Origin: Liolophura sinensis
Lineage: Eukaryota > Mollusca > Polyplacophora > Chitonida > Chitonidae
NCBI RefSeq assembly: GCF_032854445.1
Contig: NC_088304.1
Location: 25,805,704-25,869,703 of the forward strand
Reading direction: 5' to 3'
DNA: 64,000 bases
In this document: piece by piece, positions 11,301 through 21,863 of the stretch
Layout: each line of letters opens with the position of its first letter
Position numbering within the stretch: position 1 is the first letter of the stretch
Made by a program: the position numbers and the translations under genes
The notes under the pieces: model-generated
What the model saw: only the letters and a program-made list of their open reading frames with translations
The model's database searches: none
Told to the model about the DNA's origin: nothing

Positions 11301-14300
11301 CAAGAGCATTAATAATATTATGGTGGACCTTTTTCTTACTAGCTCAATCAAGTGTCAAGGACTGAAAGTTCAACTTTCTCCGGTTTGTACCATTATTGAT
11401 AAGGTTTTCAAGCGCCAAAAAGACAATTTTCTGATTACCTCTCATATTTATTTTTCTCGCTTCTCCATATTTCGGAATATAATTAAGGCTTACACCACAG
11501 ACAGGAAAACCAGAGCAGCGACGACAGATTGGTAACAGTTGGCAACTGGTCACATATAACCGGTGAATTTCGACCTCTTGCCACTTGATCTAGAGGTATA
11601 CTTTTTTGCAAGAAACCAAGGAAAGAAAAAATGCAGCATGATTATTTATAACTGTTATTGGGGGACGTCCTTGGTTCAGTTGGTTAGCGCGACAGCGCAG
11701 CGCAATGACCCAGGAGTCTCTCACCAATGCCATCACTGTGAGTTCAAGTCCAGCTCATGCTGGCTTCCTCTCCGGCCGTACGTGGGAAGGTCCTTCAGCA
11801 ACCTGCGGATGGTCGTGTGTCCCCCGGGCTCTGCCTGGTTCCCTCCCACCAAAATGCTGGCCGCCGTCGTATAAGTGAAATATTCTTGACTACGGCGTAA
11901 AACACCAATCAAATAAATAAATAAATAAATATAACTGTGATTGACGTAAGAGTCGACACAATTGGATTTACCAGTCAGAGATGAACTGAAGTTAGCAGCT
12001 TATTGTAGATAGACAAATTTATCTGTTGGGAAATTGGGTCCAATTTGCAAACTTCTAGTGAGCTACATCATCTGGCTATTTACTTGTTTTATGTACAGTG
12101 TATGGCTATTAGAGCTTGAAACATTATTAACTAGATATTTTAGTGACTCTGTTTCTTATCCGAAATTGTTATGATGCATAGGTTTGATTTTTTTCTACAT
12201 CTATTGAAGGTTCGCCGGTAACGTATGACGCCTGGCTCACGAGTGGTGACGATCCTTTGCGCTCTTGTGCTGCGAGATGTAATGCACCAAACCCTGCCTC
12301 GTCAGATGGTCACTGGGACACCTGGTGGACAGCAGAACGTTGTGACAGGAAAATGGAATTTATTTGTGAATACGGTCAGCAACCTACAACCTTCCACCCA
12401 TCAATTCTGCCATCTTAGAAATATCTGCTGTGGTTTTCCTCTCTATGTAGTATTTTATATTGTATCCCTGCATACATCGGGATTCTGCTGGTGGACTAAG
12501 CATCTCTGAAGCTAGGTCCCTTTGCATTGTTTTAATGTGTTTGTACGATAATATGATGACAAGCCAGCATATTGAGTAATTCAAGATCAATGATAAATTA
12601 CAAGTTGCAATTATCATCACTACATGTTTGTTTTACCAACATTCCATTCTGCCTAAGCCCTAGTGCTAAGGTCGTGTATCTTGCAGCTATTAAAGCAGGT
12701 ATGAACAGTTAGTATAAAGCTCTAACTGATGCAAACTGACAAGAGACCGTATTTTACTGGTTAGACGTGAACAAAAGCCAGTGGGTGCAGGGTTGAATTC
12801 CAGTATACAGTTACCTGCTAAAGCTAACTCCGACTTAACGTTATTGATTTCTGGAATAACCCCTTGGGCATGTTTCACAAACGGATCATCTGGATTTGCC
12901 TACATGTGTCACGGGATAGTCCAAGCGTTAAAGGTCACAAAAACAAACAACTGAATTAGGAGTACAGGTTTTACTGACTTATTAATCTATATCTGGCTAC
13001 ACTACACAGTCAGACATCCTGCATCATTTTACTGAATTCAACAGCTCTCATTTCCGGAAATTGCAACAAAGTCTGAGGTTCACGCCAAAAACCAGTCGTT
13101 ACAGGCAGTGGGAACAAATGTCTAAACGCCTCTCTCCGGACAGCTACGGTAGTCCACGATGCTATGCTGCGTAATTCATATCCAGTCGATGGACTGTCGC
13201 CGGTTCTCCCTGCTATACGGATATGTTGGCAAATCAGTCAACAATGTGCAATTTGATTACCCCAGTGATCACGATAAAATACATCCAAAAAAGCATTATA
13301 TAACAGGCACAGTTCACACATTACTCGTTTATACATTGCTTAGCACTTTACTTGGCTATTCGGCTGGTTGCAATCGCTACATTTAAAATTCCCACCATGG
13401 GTTAGCATTTGTACAACATCATCACATGTAATGAAGGCCTCTGTGACCGAGGGTAAACACGCCAGAACGGCGCAGTGACCCAGGTACCTCTCACCAATGT
13501 GGTCGCGATAAGTTCAACGCCAACTTATCCTGTCTTCCTCTCCGGCAGTAAGTGGGAAGGTCTGCCAGCAACGTGTGGATTATCATCGGTTTCCCTCGTG
13601 CTCTGCCCGGTTTCCTCCCTACATAATGCTGGCCACCGTCGTATAAGTGAAACAACCTTGAGTACGGCGTAAAACACCAATCAAGTAAATAAATAAATTA
13701 CATGTAATGAACAGTTTAACACATTTCATATACTACAACATATGGATGCATACGAAGAGTTGTCCATACAATCAATTGCATAATTAGACCCTACTCTACA
13801 CCACACTATTGTTGTACGTGTAGTCCAAAAGGAACGTTAGTAACCACCGGAGTTGGGCCAGTATCAGAGTACATACTACACTACCCAATCACCTCAGAAG
13901 CAACCAGTCCCCCTCCAGCACTGCCAGGGCAGCTATACCGTTGGTGTTAGATGTGACAATTAATTATGCCCCAATAACACTGAAAACGCAGCCAAAACAC
14001 CCTGAGTATTCCACTTAAATACACTGGAGGGATGGTAGCACAGAGCTTTAGGAGAGGCTCTTGCATCTTTCCAGCATCAATGAAAACAGTTGACAACTCC
14101 TCATTGCATGATTCCATATTATTTTCCTAATTTATATATTTAAACACGTCGCTTTGGGAGCTGGCCTTGCCATTATTGACCTGGGACGTTTTTATTGCTA
14201 GACGTCTGGAATACGGATGTCTATTTCCACGCATAGATCCACAATGGGACATCAACTACCCAAACTATTAAAAGTTTAGTGTAGCAACGTGTATCATTTG

Positions 14301-14807
14301 CCGACAACCATCACGTTGTCGTCGCTGATCTAGTTTTTCTCTTTATGCTGTAGTCTTTTATATTCATTGCTTTCAACTGTTGAATGCTAAATGTAAAAGT
14401 TACGATACATGATTTACTTACTAAGAGTTTGAGTTTAATTTTGGAATCATGTATGGACTTCTGCTGATTATGAAATTTGTGACATTAATTGGAATAATTT
14501 CATCACATACTTGCATACGACGATCTTATCCCTATAGATGCATCCCCGACACCTACTGAGCGCCCAATAGATGCATCCCCAGCACCTACTGAGCTCCCAA
14601 CAGATCCATCCCCGAAACCTACTGAGCGCCCAACAGATCCATCCCCGACACCTACTGAGCGCCCAACAGATCCATCCCCGACACCAACTGAGCTCGCAAC
14701 TGATCCGTCCCCGAAACCTACTGATCGCCCAACAGATGCATCCCCCACACCTACTAAGCGCCTAGAAAAGACGTCCACTCCATCCCAGCAGGAAACAAGT
14801 ACACTTG
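8313..14807 (+). CDS. Secreted C-type lectin-like gene, copy 1 (exons 1-4)
   Basis: Four exons at 8313-8364, 9308-9580, 12210-12374 and 14538-14807 join in frame, and every intron is phase 1 with GT-AG ends. They encode a signal peptide, one C-type lectin domain split by an intron after WLDG, and a Pro/Thr-rich stalk of seven 11-residue repeats. C-type lectin domains bind sugars or proteins outside the cell and are often immune receptors in molluscs; the ligand here is unknown. The canonical EPN/QPD and WND calcium-sugar motifs are absent: GDDP and WDT stand at those places. The last exon ends at a phase-1 donor (CTTG/GTAAGA), so more 3' coding sequence is expected but no matching exon is found before the Polinton relic. 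Exons at 36.2 and 37.3 kb are phase-compatible and could end this gene or its duplicate. Confidence 0.82.
9308..9580 (+). CDS. Lectin copy 1, exon 2: N-terminal half of C-type lectin domain
   Basis: The acceptor is CTAACTTGCAG and the donor GTGAGT, both phase 1. Landmarks in order are ECRPWS, SCYMSS, LTWPEASDFCRNNGGHL, GCFFIGL and WKWLDG. These are the alpha-helix 1-2 and FIGL-WxWxDG signatures of the fold, with the Cys residues for disulfides. Confidence 0.9.
10409..10564 (-). mobile_element. SINE family 1, 3' part, inverted
   Basis: A perfect 13-bp target duplication TACATCTTTTTTG (10396-10408 and 10565-10577) brackets an inverted SINE tail truncated at CGTACG. It lies in intron 2 of the lectin gene. 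Confidence 0.92.
11500..11640 (-). repeat. Family A repeat fragment, inverted
   Basis: CCAGAGCAGCGACGACAG, GGTCACATATAACCGGTGAA and TTCGACCTCTTGCCA match the inverted family A consensus. The copy is followed closely by a full SINE. Confidence 0.65.
11656..11929 (+). mobile_element. SINE family 1, full-length
   Basis: The copy starts with a tRNA-like head (TGGTTCAGTTGGTTAGCGCG as A box region, GAGTTCAAGTCC as B box). It runs through the conserved body and ends in (AAAT)n. The target duplication TATAACTGT lies at 11647-11655 and 11930-11938. Confidence 0.92.
12210..12374 (+). CDS. Lectin copy 1, exon 3: C-terminal half of C-type lectin domain
   Basis: Phase-1 exon between a TTGAAG acceptor and GTCAGC donor. 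It encodes SPVTYDAWLTSGDD, then SCAARC, WDTWWTAERC and KMEFICEY, the last being the typical closing FICE of the fold. The weak donor (GTCAGC) is shared with copy 2, which supports it. Confidence 0.88.
12440..12780 (+). repeat. Family A repeat pieces
   Basis: GGATTCTGCTGGTGGACTAA, CCCTTTGCATTGTTTTAATG and CAACATTCCATTCTGCCTAA follow the family A order. AACTGACAAGAGACCGTATT near 12735 is the next section of the same repeat. Confidence 0.65.
12785..12905 (-). pseudogene. Cytochrome P450 exon-intron fragment, inverted
   Basis: Read on the - strand this matches the end of P450 exon 7 (56586-56737) and the start of its intron. Shared peptide pieces are DDPFVKHA, GVI and ALAGNCILEF. The exon/intron junction GCAG/GTAACTGTA is kept at 12815/12814, so it arose from genomic DNA and not from mRNA. 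Several substitutions separate it from the gene at 56.6 kb; a closer P450 paralogue may be the source. On its downstream side lies a family A repeat in the same relative orientation as in the P450 intron. Confidence 0.85.
13436..13699 (+). mobile_element. SINE family 1, near full-length, diverged
   Basis: A diverged tRNA-like head precedes the conserved body and an AAATAAATAAAT tail. A 12-bp target duplication ACATGTAATGAA lies at 13424-13435 and 13700-13711. Confidence 0.9.
14085..14245 (+). repeat. Family B repeat fragment
   Basis: TTTCCAGCATCA-TGAAAACAGTTGACAACTC, GCATGATTCCATATTATTTT and ATTGACCTGGGACGTTTTTA follow the family B order. It lies in intron 3. Confidence 0.65.
14538..14762 (+). 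repeat. 33-bp coding minisatellite
   Basis: About seven tandem 33-bp units with core GATCCATCCCCGACACCTAC lie inside exon 4. Unit length is a multiple of three, so copy-number change keeps the frame. Confidence 0.9.
14538..14807 (+). CDS. Lectin copy 1, exon 4: Pro/Thr-rich repeat stalk
   Basis: The acceptor CCCTATAG and donor GTAAGA are both phase 1. The exon is nearly all a tandem array with unit DPSPTPTERPT, seven copies with small changes, then KTSTPSQQETSTL. Such Ser/Thr/Pro segments are usually O-glycosylated spacers; glycosylation is inferred. Copy 2 has only one unit at the same place (29729-29805). Confidence 0.82.
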
Positions 14808-15422
14808 GTAAGAAACTTGTAAAGATCAAATTTCTTCGCTTAGAGCTGTAAGCAGTCAGATTCATCCCGTGCTCATTTTAGTAACTTGACACGGCGAAGC
14901 CTTCAGCCTAAGAAACCTTTGCAATACACTCGGTGTTGCAGTCTTATCTGCTTAAGCCATGGTGTTACAGTGTGTCAGTAAACATTTAATACACGGAGAG
15001 TTAGAACCCTTCCTGACGATGAAATTCAACACGACAAATATAGGGCTACCATTGCCCAGAGTTATGTGCAAATATACACAGTTATGGAGCAGAGAACCAG
15101 AGATTCTGGGAACTCTGTCCATACTCTCTGACAAGATTTTTATACTCGTAAAACTGATATCACGAGAACTGGAGTATCACACAACTTGCTCGGTGACTCT
15201 TTAACCCCCTGGACGAGACTGTTTCATAGACCATGAGCGAGCAAAACCACTGCAATAAAGGAATCAAGATATATTAATGCAAACCACATGACAAGATATA
15301 CCCATCATAAATTATATGGCTATTACGAAATCCAATATTCCGTGACTAGGGCCTGTGATCATTTGTATTAAACCTGCCCAACGTTTTGAGAAAGCAGCCA
15401 TAGAAATCTTGACATTTCTATG

Positions 15423-15704
15423 TCAAGATCTATGACGATTACCTCGTAGCGTCGTTGGGTCGTTAGTCGTAGCATCACCTGTATCCGCCATATTCCAACC
15501 TTTTGCCAAGAATCCAGTGCTTCCATCTGTTATATTAACCTGTCCAATATGTGCACAGTTTCCATTGTTTTCACCAAATAACTTATACCCAAAACACACA
15601 GAAATATATATAAGCGGGAGTGATAGTATGGCCCAGGTTCGTACTCTTGGTTTCTTAAAAGTTACCTGCGCACACCGTCGTTTTTGATGTGGCAACCTCA
15701 GCAT
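15423..15704 (-). other. Unassigned exon-like ORF with membrane segment, - strand
   Basis: A 93-codon frame on the - strand includes a hydrophobic stretch (WAILSLPLIYISVCFGYKLF) followed by a polar segment containing NITDGSTGF. An acceptor-like GTGCGCAG lies ahead of VTFKKPRV. It could be one exon of an unseen gene or chance; I do not recognise a family. Confidence 0.25.
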
Positions 15705-16930
15705 ATTTATTTATGTATCAATTTATGTATTGATTTTATATATTTAGTCACATTAAAAGAATACAGTTATTTGCCCAATTACAGACCTGAAAAATACTAC
15801 ATACAATAACTTAAATTACATACAGAAACCCAGCTAACATGAGACATGAACGCAAGTTGACAAATGGCCAAAAACCCTGAACATTACATAGGATAAACAC
15901 ATTATGACTTGGCAAATAATGTTAAGAACATAAAAGTTTGAATACAAAATAATGTCTTAAAAAGCTAATTACCCTTTAGAAATTTGCAAACTTTATATCT
16001 TACAGCGTTTTTACCGGTAAAAATCTCTGCATTTGAGACCTTTAAAAATAATTATACAATGTTAAGGATCGAGGAATAAGAGTTCTAGCCCATCCGCACA
16101 CTCACTCATTTAAGACAATATCTGATATATTATCAGGACTGCATGCCCTTAGGGGATTTATATCGTTTGCTGTCTGTCTACCTTTTTACAGCTGTTAGCG
16201 CCTCACCTTCACTCCTCTCCGAAATGCTATCCACCTTGCTCCTTCGTTTCAGTGAAAATAATCACGTGTTTTCAGAGTCGGAAATCCCTCTATGTAGCCA
16301 CATCTCCGTTGTACAAATGGCATCAAATCTGTAATCATTTAAGTATTTATGGGAATCTTAAACCTCCGTACAAATATTATGTCAGTTTTGAAAATACGCA
16401 CTCACCAGTGGTTTTCAAAAACTTCTTGGGTGTAGATTTGACTTTTGATTTGTCCTGGATTTGGCCGAATATCCCCAAAATACAATACTCCTATTCTCCC
16501 ATGTTGTTGCAGCAGAAAGCTGCGCGAATACAGTTCACGTTGGAAAGATGACAACAAATTATGGTTGTAGATTATTCTGCATGAATGAAACTTTATCACT
16601 AGCTTCACGTAACAGTTAGTTTTTTTTTTGCCGAGAGGGTGACTTCATTGACAGCCAACAGCGCAATCGAAGGCATATGATTACCGTAAAGTTGTTTCAC
16701 CTTCCTACCTCCGGATAACCTCTCCCACGATCGTCGTAGTCTCATCTACCAATTGCACCTGTTCACGCTATGCAAAAAGTGGAGCTAGAGAAGCCAAAGT
16801 GGGGTACAGTATTATAATCAGGTTCAATGTAATTGGGTAAAACAGGTTTTATTCTATTACTTCTCTAATATTAAAGACTATACTTTAAACAGAACGTTTT
16901 GCCTAGGGCTTTAGTGCTCTACTTACCCGC
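15705..16930. other. Non-coding stretch
   Basis: No supportable gene or recognised repeat. A short near-palindrome, CATAGAAATCTTGACATTTC-TATGTCAAGATCTATG, lies just upstream at about 15400-15435. Confidence 0.4.
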
Positions 16931-16934
16931 ACCT

Positions 16935-17000
16935 CTCTCTATTATGCAGAGTGATAAAGTAGTATAAAACATTAGTAAGAAAACATCAAATTCAACATGA
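16935..17000 (+). repeat. Segment duplicated at 36165-36212
   Basis: GAGTGATAAAGTAGTATAAA-ACATTA-TAAGAAAA and AATTCAACATG occur here and immediately before the exon at 36234. This is the downstream edge of the tandem duplication that produced the two lectin copies. The exon that follows in the second locus is not recognisable here. Confidence 0.75.
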
Positions 17001-17760
17001 CGGCCCATTATGGCTTTGCGACAGTCCTAATCATACCAGGGTTTACTTTTGGATATCGGGTTTGCCGAGGTCTTAGGGATGGTGATAATGAGATCAACAG
17101 ATAGGAGTAAGCTGCACTATCCGGATGTAAATAGTTATTTGAACCATCATTAAAATAGCACAGTTCATTAGAAGATCTTCCAGTTGTTTATCATTGTTAT
17201 TTACATTATTTTTGCCCCATAAAGGTTATCGGAATTAAATCACCCAGTGCCTTAGAAGGTTTAGGTAATTGTTCTGTTAAATTGTGTAACTGAGAGGATG
17301 ACAAAGAACAATGTGGGGGAATATAAACCAAACATAAAGTAATTGTTTCGGGAGCAAACCACGAATGGTCGAAGTCTCAGTTTTCAGAACAACAGGACTG
17401 CGGATAATGTTATGTTATGGATGGAGATAGAGGAGCCAACGATAGCTCGCTCTTCTTCACTACAATATGTACTATAAAATGGGCCAGGTTAATCAAGTTT
17501 GGGGAGCATCAGTTGTTACTCGCTCGACCATATAGGAAAACGAAGTCTGCAGAGAGGTATTAGAGGGTGAGACTAATTTGCGGGATTCCTGATAAGATAT
17601 ATTATTGTTGACTTTTATATTGATTATTTCTTTTTCTTCAACGAAAAGTGGACAGTCCTTAGAGGAGGCCATATGATCTCCACCGCAGTTGTAACCCTTA
17701 ACTGTGCTGCTTCAGTCGAGGAGGATGAGGGAGTCTTGCTCGAGAAGGGAGCAAAATAAC
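17001..17760. other. Non-coding stretch before the Polinton relic
   Basis: No gene or repeat recognised. The true left end of the Polinton relic could lie anywhere up to about 17850. Confidence 0.35.
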
Positions 17761-17846
17761 TTTGTATAGTACAACATTATATAGCATTGTATAGTATAAC
17801 ATTGTATAGTATAACATTGTAACAGTGTGTATAGTATTACATTATT
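17761..17846. repeat. Short tandem repeat (TATAGTATAACATTG)n
   Basis: About four imperfect copies of a 15-bp unit, TATAGTATAACATTG, lie immediately outside the Polinton subterminal repeats. Confidence 0.75.
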
Positions 17847-17849
17847 TCA

Positions 17850-18180
17850 CCCCAAAACTGATGTCACGCGCGAGAGCAGCTCCTTCAGCTCCACTTCGCC
17901 CCAAAACTGATGTCACGCTCGAGAGCAGCTCCTTCAGCTGCATTTCACGCCAAACCTGACCAATGGGTGAGCTCCATTTCGTTCGCGCCAAAACTGACTC
18001 ATGGGTGAGCTTCATTTCGCGGTAAAACGTCGGCTTGTAAAGTTGGGTTGAGCAGTTCTTTCAGCTGACTAATCGGTGAACTCCATTCGCGCCAAAACTG
18101 AACAATGGGGTGACCACGCGGTTTTGGCGCCTGAATTTCGTTGACGTCTGCGTTGACGGGATAAAAAAGAAGGTGTGTGA
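17850..18180 (+). repeat. Left subterminal repeat array of the Polinton relic
   Basis: Several copies of blocks such as CGCCAAAACTGACCAATGGG-TGAGCTCCATTTCGTTCGC and ACTGATGTCACGCGCGAGAG-CAGCTC are tandemly arranged. The latter 26-bp block (17857-17882) occurs perfectly inverted at 25868-25893. Confidence 0.82.
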
Positions 18181-18262
18181 GAGAAGAGAGAAGAGAGTGA
18201 AGCTTATTCCGGCTATCCTACCTGCCTAGACAACACCAGGCCACGATCACCCAGAGAGCCTC

Positions 18263-18610
18263 TTGTATACTACTGACGCTACGCTGCCATCATGGCTCAC
18301 GGAGGAGGAGGAGGAGGAGAAGGAGAAGAATAAGAAGAAGGAGAGGCTTCGGCAACGTTTACTTTTCGGACGTGTACCAGGCGTTTTCCCGCGGGATAAT
18401 TGGCTGAGGCATGTCCAGAGGCAGCATACCGAGGGGGAGAAGTCCCAGTTTACCTGCGCACCTGCATCAGGACGTTTTCCCGATGAGACACGTGGCTACG
18501 TCATGAGAGGACGTACCACAGGGTAGGGAGGGAAGTTCACGTGCCCGCCCTGCGGTCGGACGTTTCCTCGCCTGAGTCATTTGGTCCGGCACCAGCGGTA
18601 ACACAAAAAA
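18263..18610 (+). pseudogene. C2H2 zinc-finger remnants
   Basis: Successive frames contain finger-like pieces: FPRDNWLRHVQRQHTEGEK with the HxxxxH-linker pattern, then FTC, then a third piece around 18538-18600 (FTCPPCGRTFPRLSHLVRHQ). A run of Glu/Lys codons precedes them. Several Polintons have fingers near the polymerase; here they lie about 0.6 kb upstream of it, in broken frame. Confidence 0.65.
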
Positions 18611-19092
18611 ACAGGAACGTGTACACATAAGCAAAGTTTGTGACAAGACATTTTACAGGTTATAGGATTGCCGCGTGCATCGACGCGCTGAACACGGAAA
18701 GGTAAGTCACACACCCACTCACACACTGTTTGGTAAAAGCCGAAGGGATTGTCCCACTCGGCTCCGCGATACGATCATGCAGTACAAACACTTGCCGTAT
18801 TTCGTACCATAAATGGTCCAATTTTTGACATTTTTTTGATTTACGGGTGAACTACTTTCGAAGTGACACAGCGAGTGTTACATAACTGTATGCTTCCAAG
18901 TTATAAGCTTATGTTTTTACCTATATGTTGCCTAAGACGTTTTTGTGGTCATATCTCTGGATTTGGTGCCTTTTTTAATGTAAAATTGAATAAAACAATA
19001 GATGGCGCTGTATGGCTAATCTATGTCCACTTGCCATCATGTTTGCTAGAAACACGCTTCTGTGTTGCAGAGATTCACTTTTCCCACCACCA

Positions 19093-21222
19093 CCACCACC
19101 GCAAACAAAGCCAGCTCGAGTGCAGCAAGTCCAGAGGCAGAGGAGTCACTCAAGGAAAAGTGAAAGATCCCGGCGAGTGAGTTCCAACCCGACCCGACCC
19201 AACCCCTCGACGATCTCCTGCCTAGAGTGAGAGTGTATTGGCAGTATTGGCGCTCGATTCGGAAACGTTTTTATCGCGGTAAGCCGGAGCAAGACCTCTA
19301 TAATTACCGGCTCAGCAATCTCGGAGCCATCCCTGCGTATCTGATTGCGATTTACGAGGACCAGCCGACCGCCTTCACCGTCAACTACAGCTTTGGGTAT
19401 ATCCTGCGCCTCAAGGAGACGGTGCAGTTGCGCTATTATTACCCTAGCACCCACAATGCCGGGGTACTCGGTGCGCGTACCACGTGGCAAGTCGGGCTGA
19501 CCTGCGTGAACTTCTCACCCACCATCTCCCCAGCCAAGATCCACTCGCCCTGGCATAAAAACAACGGCCCGATACAAAATGGGTCGTGGACCTCCTCACC
19601 AACCTGCTGATTTTGTGCACAAACGTCCACACCAGACCATCTGTGAGGGCGTAATAACGTTGCCGCCTTACCTGGCGGGGAACAAGGGGCTGTACACGTT
19701 GGTGGCGGGAGCTCAGGGTCCTTACAGTGACTATTTATGTTTGTTTAGATGCGTGGCCCTCCATATAGACAAGGCTAACCCACAAAGCTGCGAATACCAG
19801 GCTCGCCTTTACCACGACGTGTATATGGAGGCAGGGGAAATGAACTCGAGGTATTTCCGTGGGGTACCTCTCAGTGCACTGGACACGGTGGAGAGCCTAT
19901 TTAGCGGAGAAGATTGTGGTTTTCTACCAAACCATGCACGTCGACGTCTTCAAAGACTATGTTAGCATACCAAGGCTCACCTTCCGTTACTTGTTTCACG
20001 ATTTGCGCTCGGTCTTCACACTTATCGGTGAGAAAGACAAAGACATGCACGACTGCCTAAAGAAAAACATCGTGGGTGGGCCGAGCTTCATCGGAGAGGT
20101 AAGCTCTGTCAGCGGACTGTTGGGGTCGATGCAAACGCATTGTACTTGGCCTGCCTTGCCTCACTCATGCCGGCGGGTCACTACATTCGATGGCGACGTG
20201 ACGGGGAGAAGTTCGTGCCCTCCGGCACCGCCACGCGTCTGCCTGAAAAAGTGCTGAACTGGCAGTCGCACTAGCTGGGGGTACCCATCCGCCAGCGGCT
20301 GAACCACACCGAGAAGCGGGTCGGTAATCGGTAACTCCCCGTAGACGGGTTCGCCCACATCGACAGACGTCCAACCGTCTTCCAGTTTCTCGGTTGCTTT
20401 TACCACTACCAGGTCTGTCATCTGAATGACCCGCGCCAGGGTGAGTTGCGCTACAACGACCGGCGACGGTTAACACCTCAAGATTTGCGCCGAGAAGTGG
20501 AGACGAACTAGGCCTACATCTGCTCCCAGAGATACCAGTTGGTGTCCATATGGGAGTGCGAGTTTCCTCGCCTGCGGACAACAAACCCGACATTGCGCGC
20601 TTTCCTGCAACGGTACGGCTTACCACCGACACAGCGACAGCCCAAAACATCGATGTGAGCCGGGAGGACATAGGCCCCACCATGGCGGAGTTGGCGGAGG
20701 TAAATGACATCATGCCCGGTTCCAGGCGTATGCTGATCGGGAGTATGATCGGTACGGAAATTCTGCTGGCCACACCCTAGCTCCAGTGGTATCTCGCTCA
20801 CGGGTTGGTAGTTACCCACGTCAACCAAATGATGGAATACACGACCGAGGGAGCCTTCCAATCATTCGCGGACGCCGTCATCCAAGCCCAGCGAGAGGGG
20901 GACGCCGATACTGCCAAGATTGTTATCGGGGAAAACGATGAAGTTGTTGAGCAACTCCGACTATAGCAAAATCGTGACAAACCAAGAGCGGCATGTGGAT
21001 GTGAAAATCTTTGACCTGACGAAGACGTGCGAGTTACTGGAGAGTGTACGGTGCCATACCGTCGACCAAATCGATGACTACATGTATGGTGTGCCAAACT
21101 CCGTGTGTTGGAGTTTTACTATGATTTCATGACTCGTTTTTTGAACAAGGCAGACTGGCAGTACTGCGAGATAGACACGGTCTCCGCGAAAGTACTGCCG
21201 GACGATACAAGATGTGATGTTT
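19093..21222 (+). pseudogene. Protein-primed DNA polymerase B remnant
   Basis: In order: a Pro/Arg-rich segment; WRSIRKRFYRGKPEQD; CLFRCVALH (19740 region); EKDKDMHDCLKKNIVGGPS (20030-20090); palm motif A VGVDANALYL (Asp at 20128); LPVDGF and VFQFLGC; motif B MKLLSNSDYSK (from 20938); and LEFYYDF then EIDTVSAKV (21165-21190), where motif C should read DTDS. The second catalytic Asp is replaced by Val. At least five frame changes and stops interrupt it. This family replicates the element from a terminal protein primer; here it is dead. Confidence 0.88.
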
Positions 21223-21363
21223 AACCGGACGGTTATAAGCCGTGCCGTTGAAGGCTAAAATAAAACATCAGAACACCACTGTATGCGAGTGTCATTTTCT
21301 CTTTATTCATTTTTATTCCATAATATGTCGAAGAAGAAAAAAAAACATGGAAAGAAAGTTATT

Positions 21364-21851
21364 TTACAGACGGTGGAGTGATGAAAAACGGGGCTGGACC
21401 TCAAACTGACGGTCCACCCACCAGAACACCAATAAGTCGTTATTGATGGTTTTGCCCGACGTGTCCAACGTATGTACAATAGCGTCCATGGGACGACCTC
21501 GAGCCTTTTGGGTTAAGTAATACACGCAATATTGTCCACACACGGCCGTGTCCAAACTTTGTCGCCGCCGATCATTCCACGCCCAGTGGTGTGTCCTCCG
21601 GTTTAGGCAAGCGTTATTATCGGTGTGGAGGGGTGGGAGTCCGTACGGAGACGAGGTGGGTCTGGGCACACATCTATGAAGACGACTACCCAATGTTGTC
21701 CCGGGTGGAGGCACGTGTCTGTGTTGATGATGCAGTCCCAGGGTGTGTTGGTCACTTGGTGAGGGAGTTGGTCTCGAGCGTAGACATCCCCCACCACGGC
21801 GCGAGTAATAACGTCCGCCTGTAGCACACGTCGCAATCGCACCGTGTCCAC
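21364..21851 (-). pseudogene. Adenain-like cysteine protease remnant
   Basis: On the - strand the N-terminal half has GQHWVVVFID with the catalytic His (codon at 21693-21695). After a frame shift the C-terminal half has AVCGQYCVYYL with the catalytic Cys (codon 21538-21540), then RARG-like and NDLLVFWWV. This pair of motifs is typical of adenovirus/Polinton maturation proteases of the ULP1 superfamily. Confidence 0.85.
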
Positions 21852-21863
21852 GTTTTGTTTTTT

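Noticed and set aside
14538-14762. Regular 33-bp repeats, considered as a CRISPR-like array
   Set aside because: There are no unique spacers; the units are contiguous, in frame and in a eukaryotic exon.
14503-14865. Long minus-strand ORF with Ser-Val-Gly-Asp repeats
   Set aside because: It is the antisense shadow of the Pro/Thr-repeat exon. The + strand reading joins in phase with neighbouring lectin exons; the minus one does not.
20165-20861. Minus-strand ORFs of 202 and 115 codons
   Set aside because: They lie antisense to recognised polymerase B motifs on the + strand and show no family motifs.
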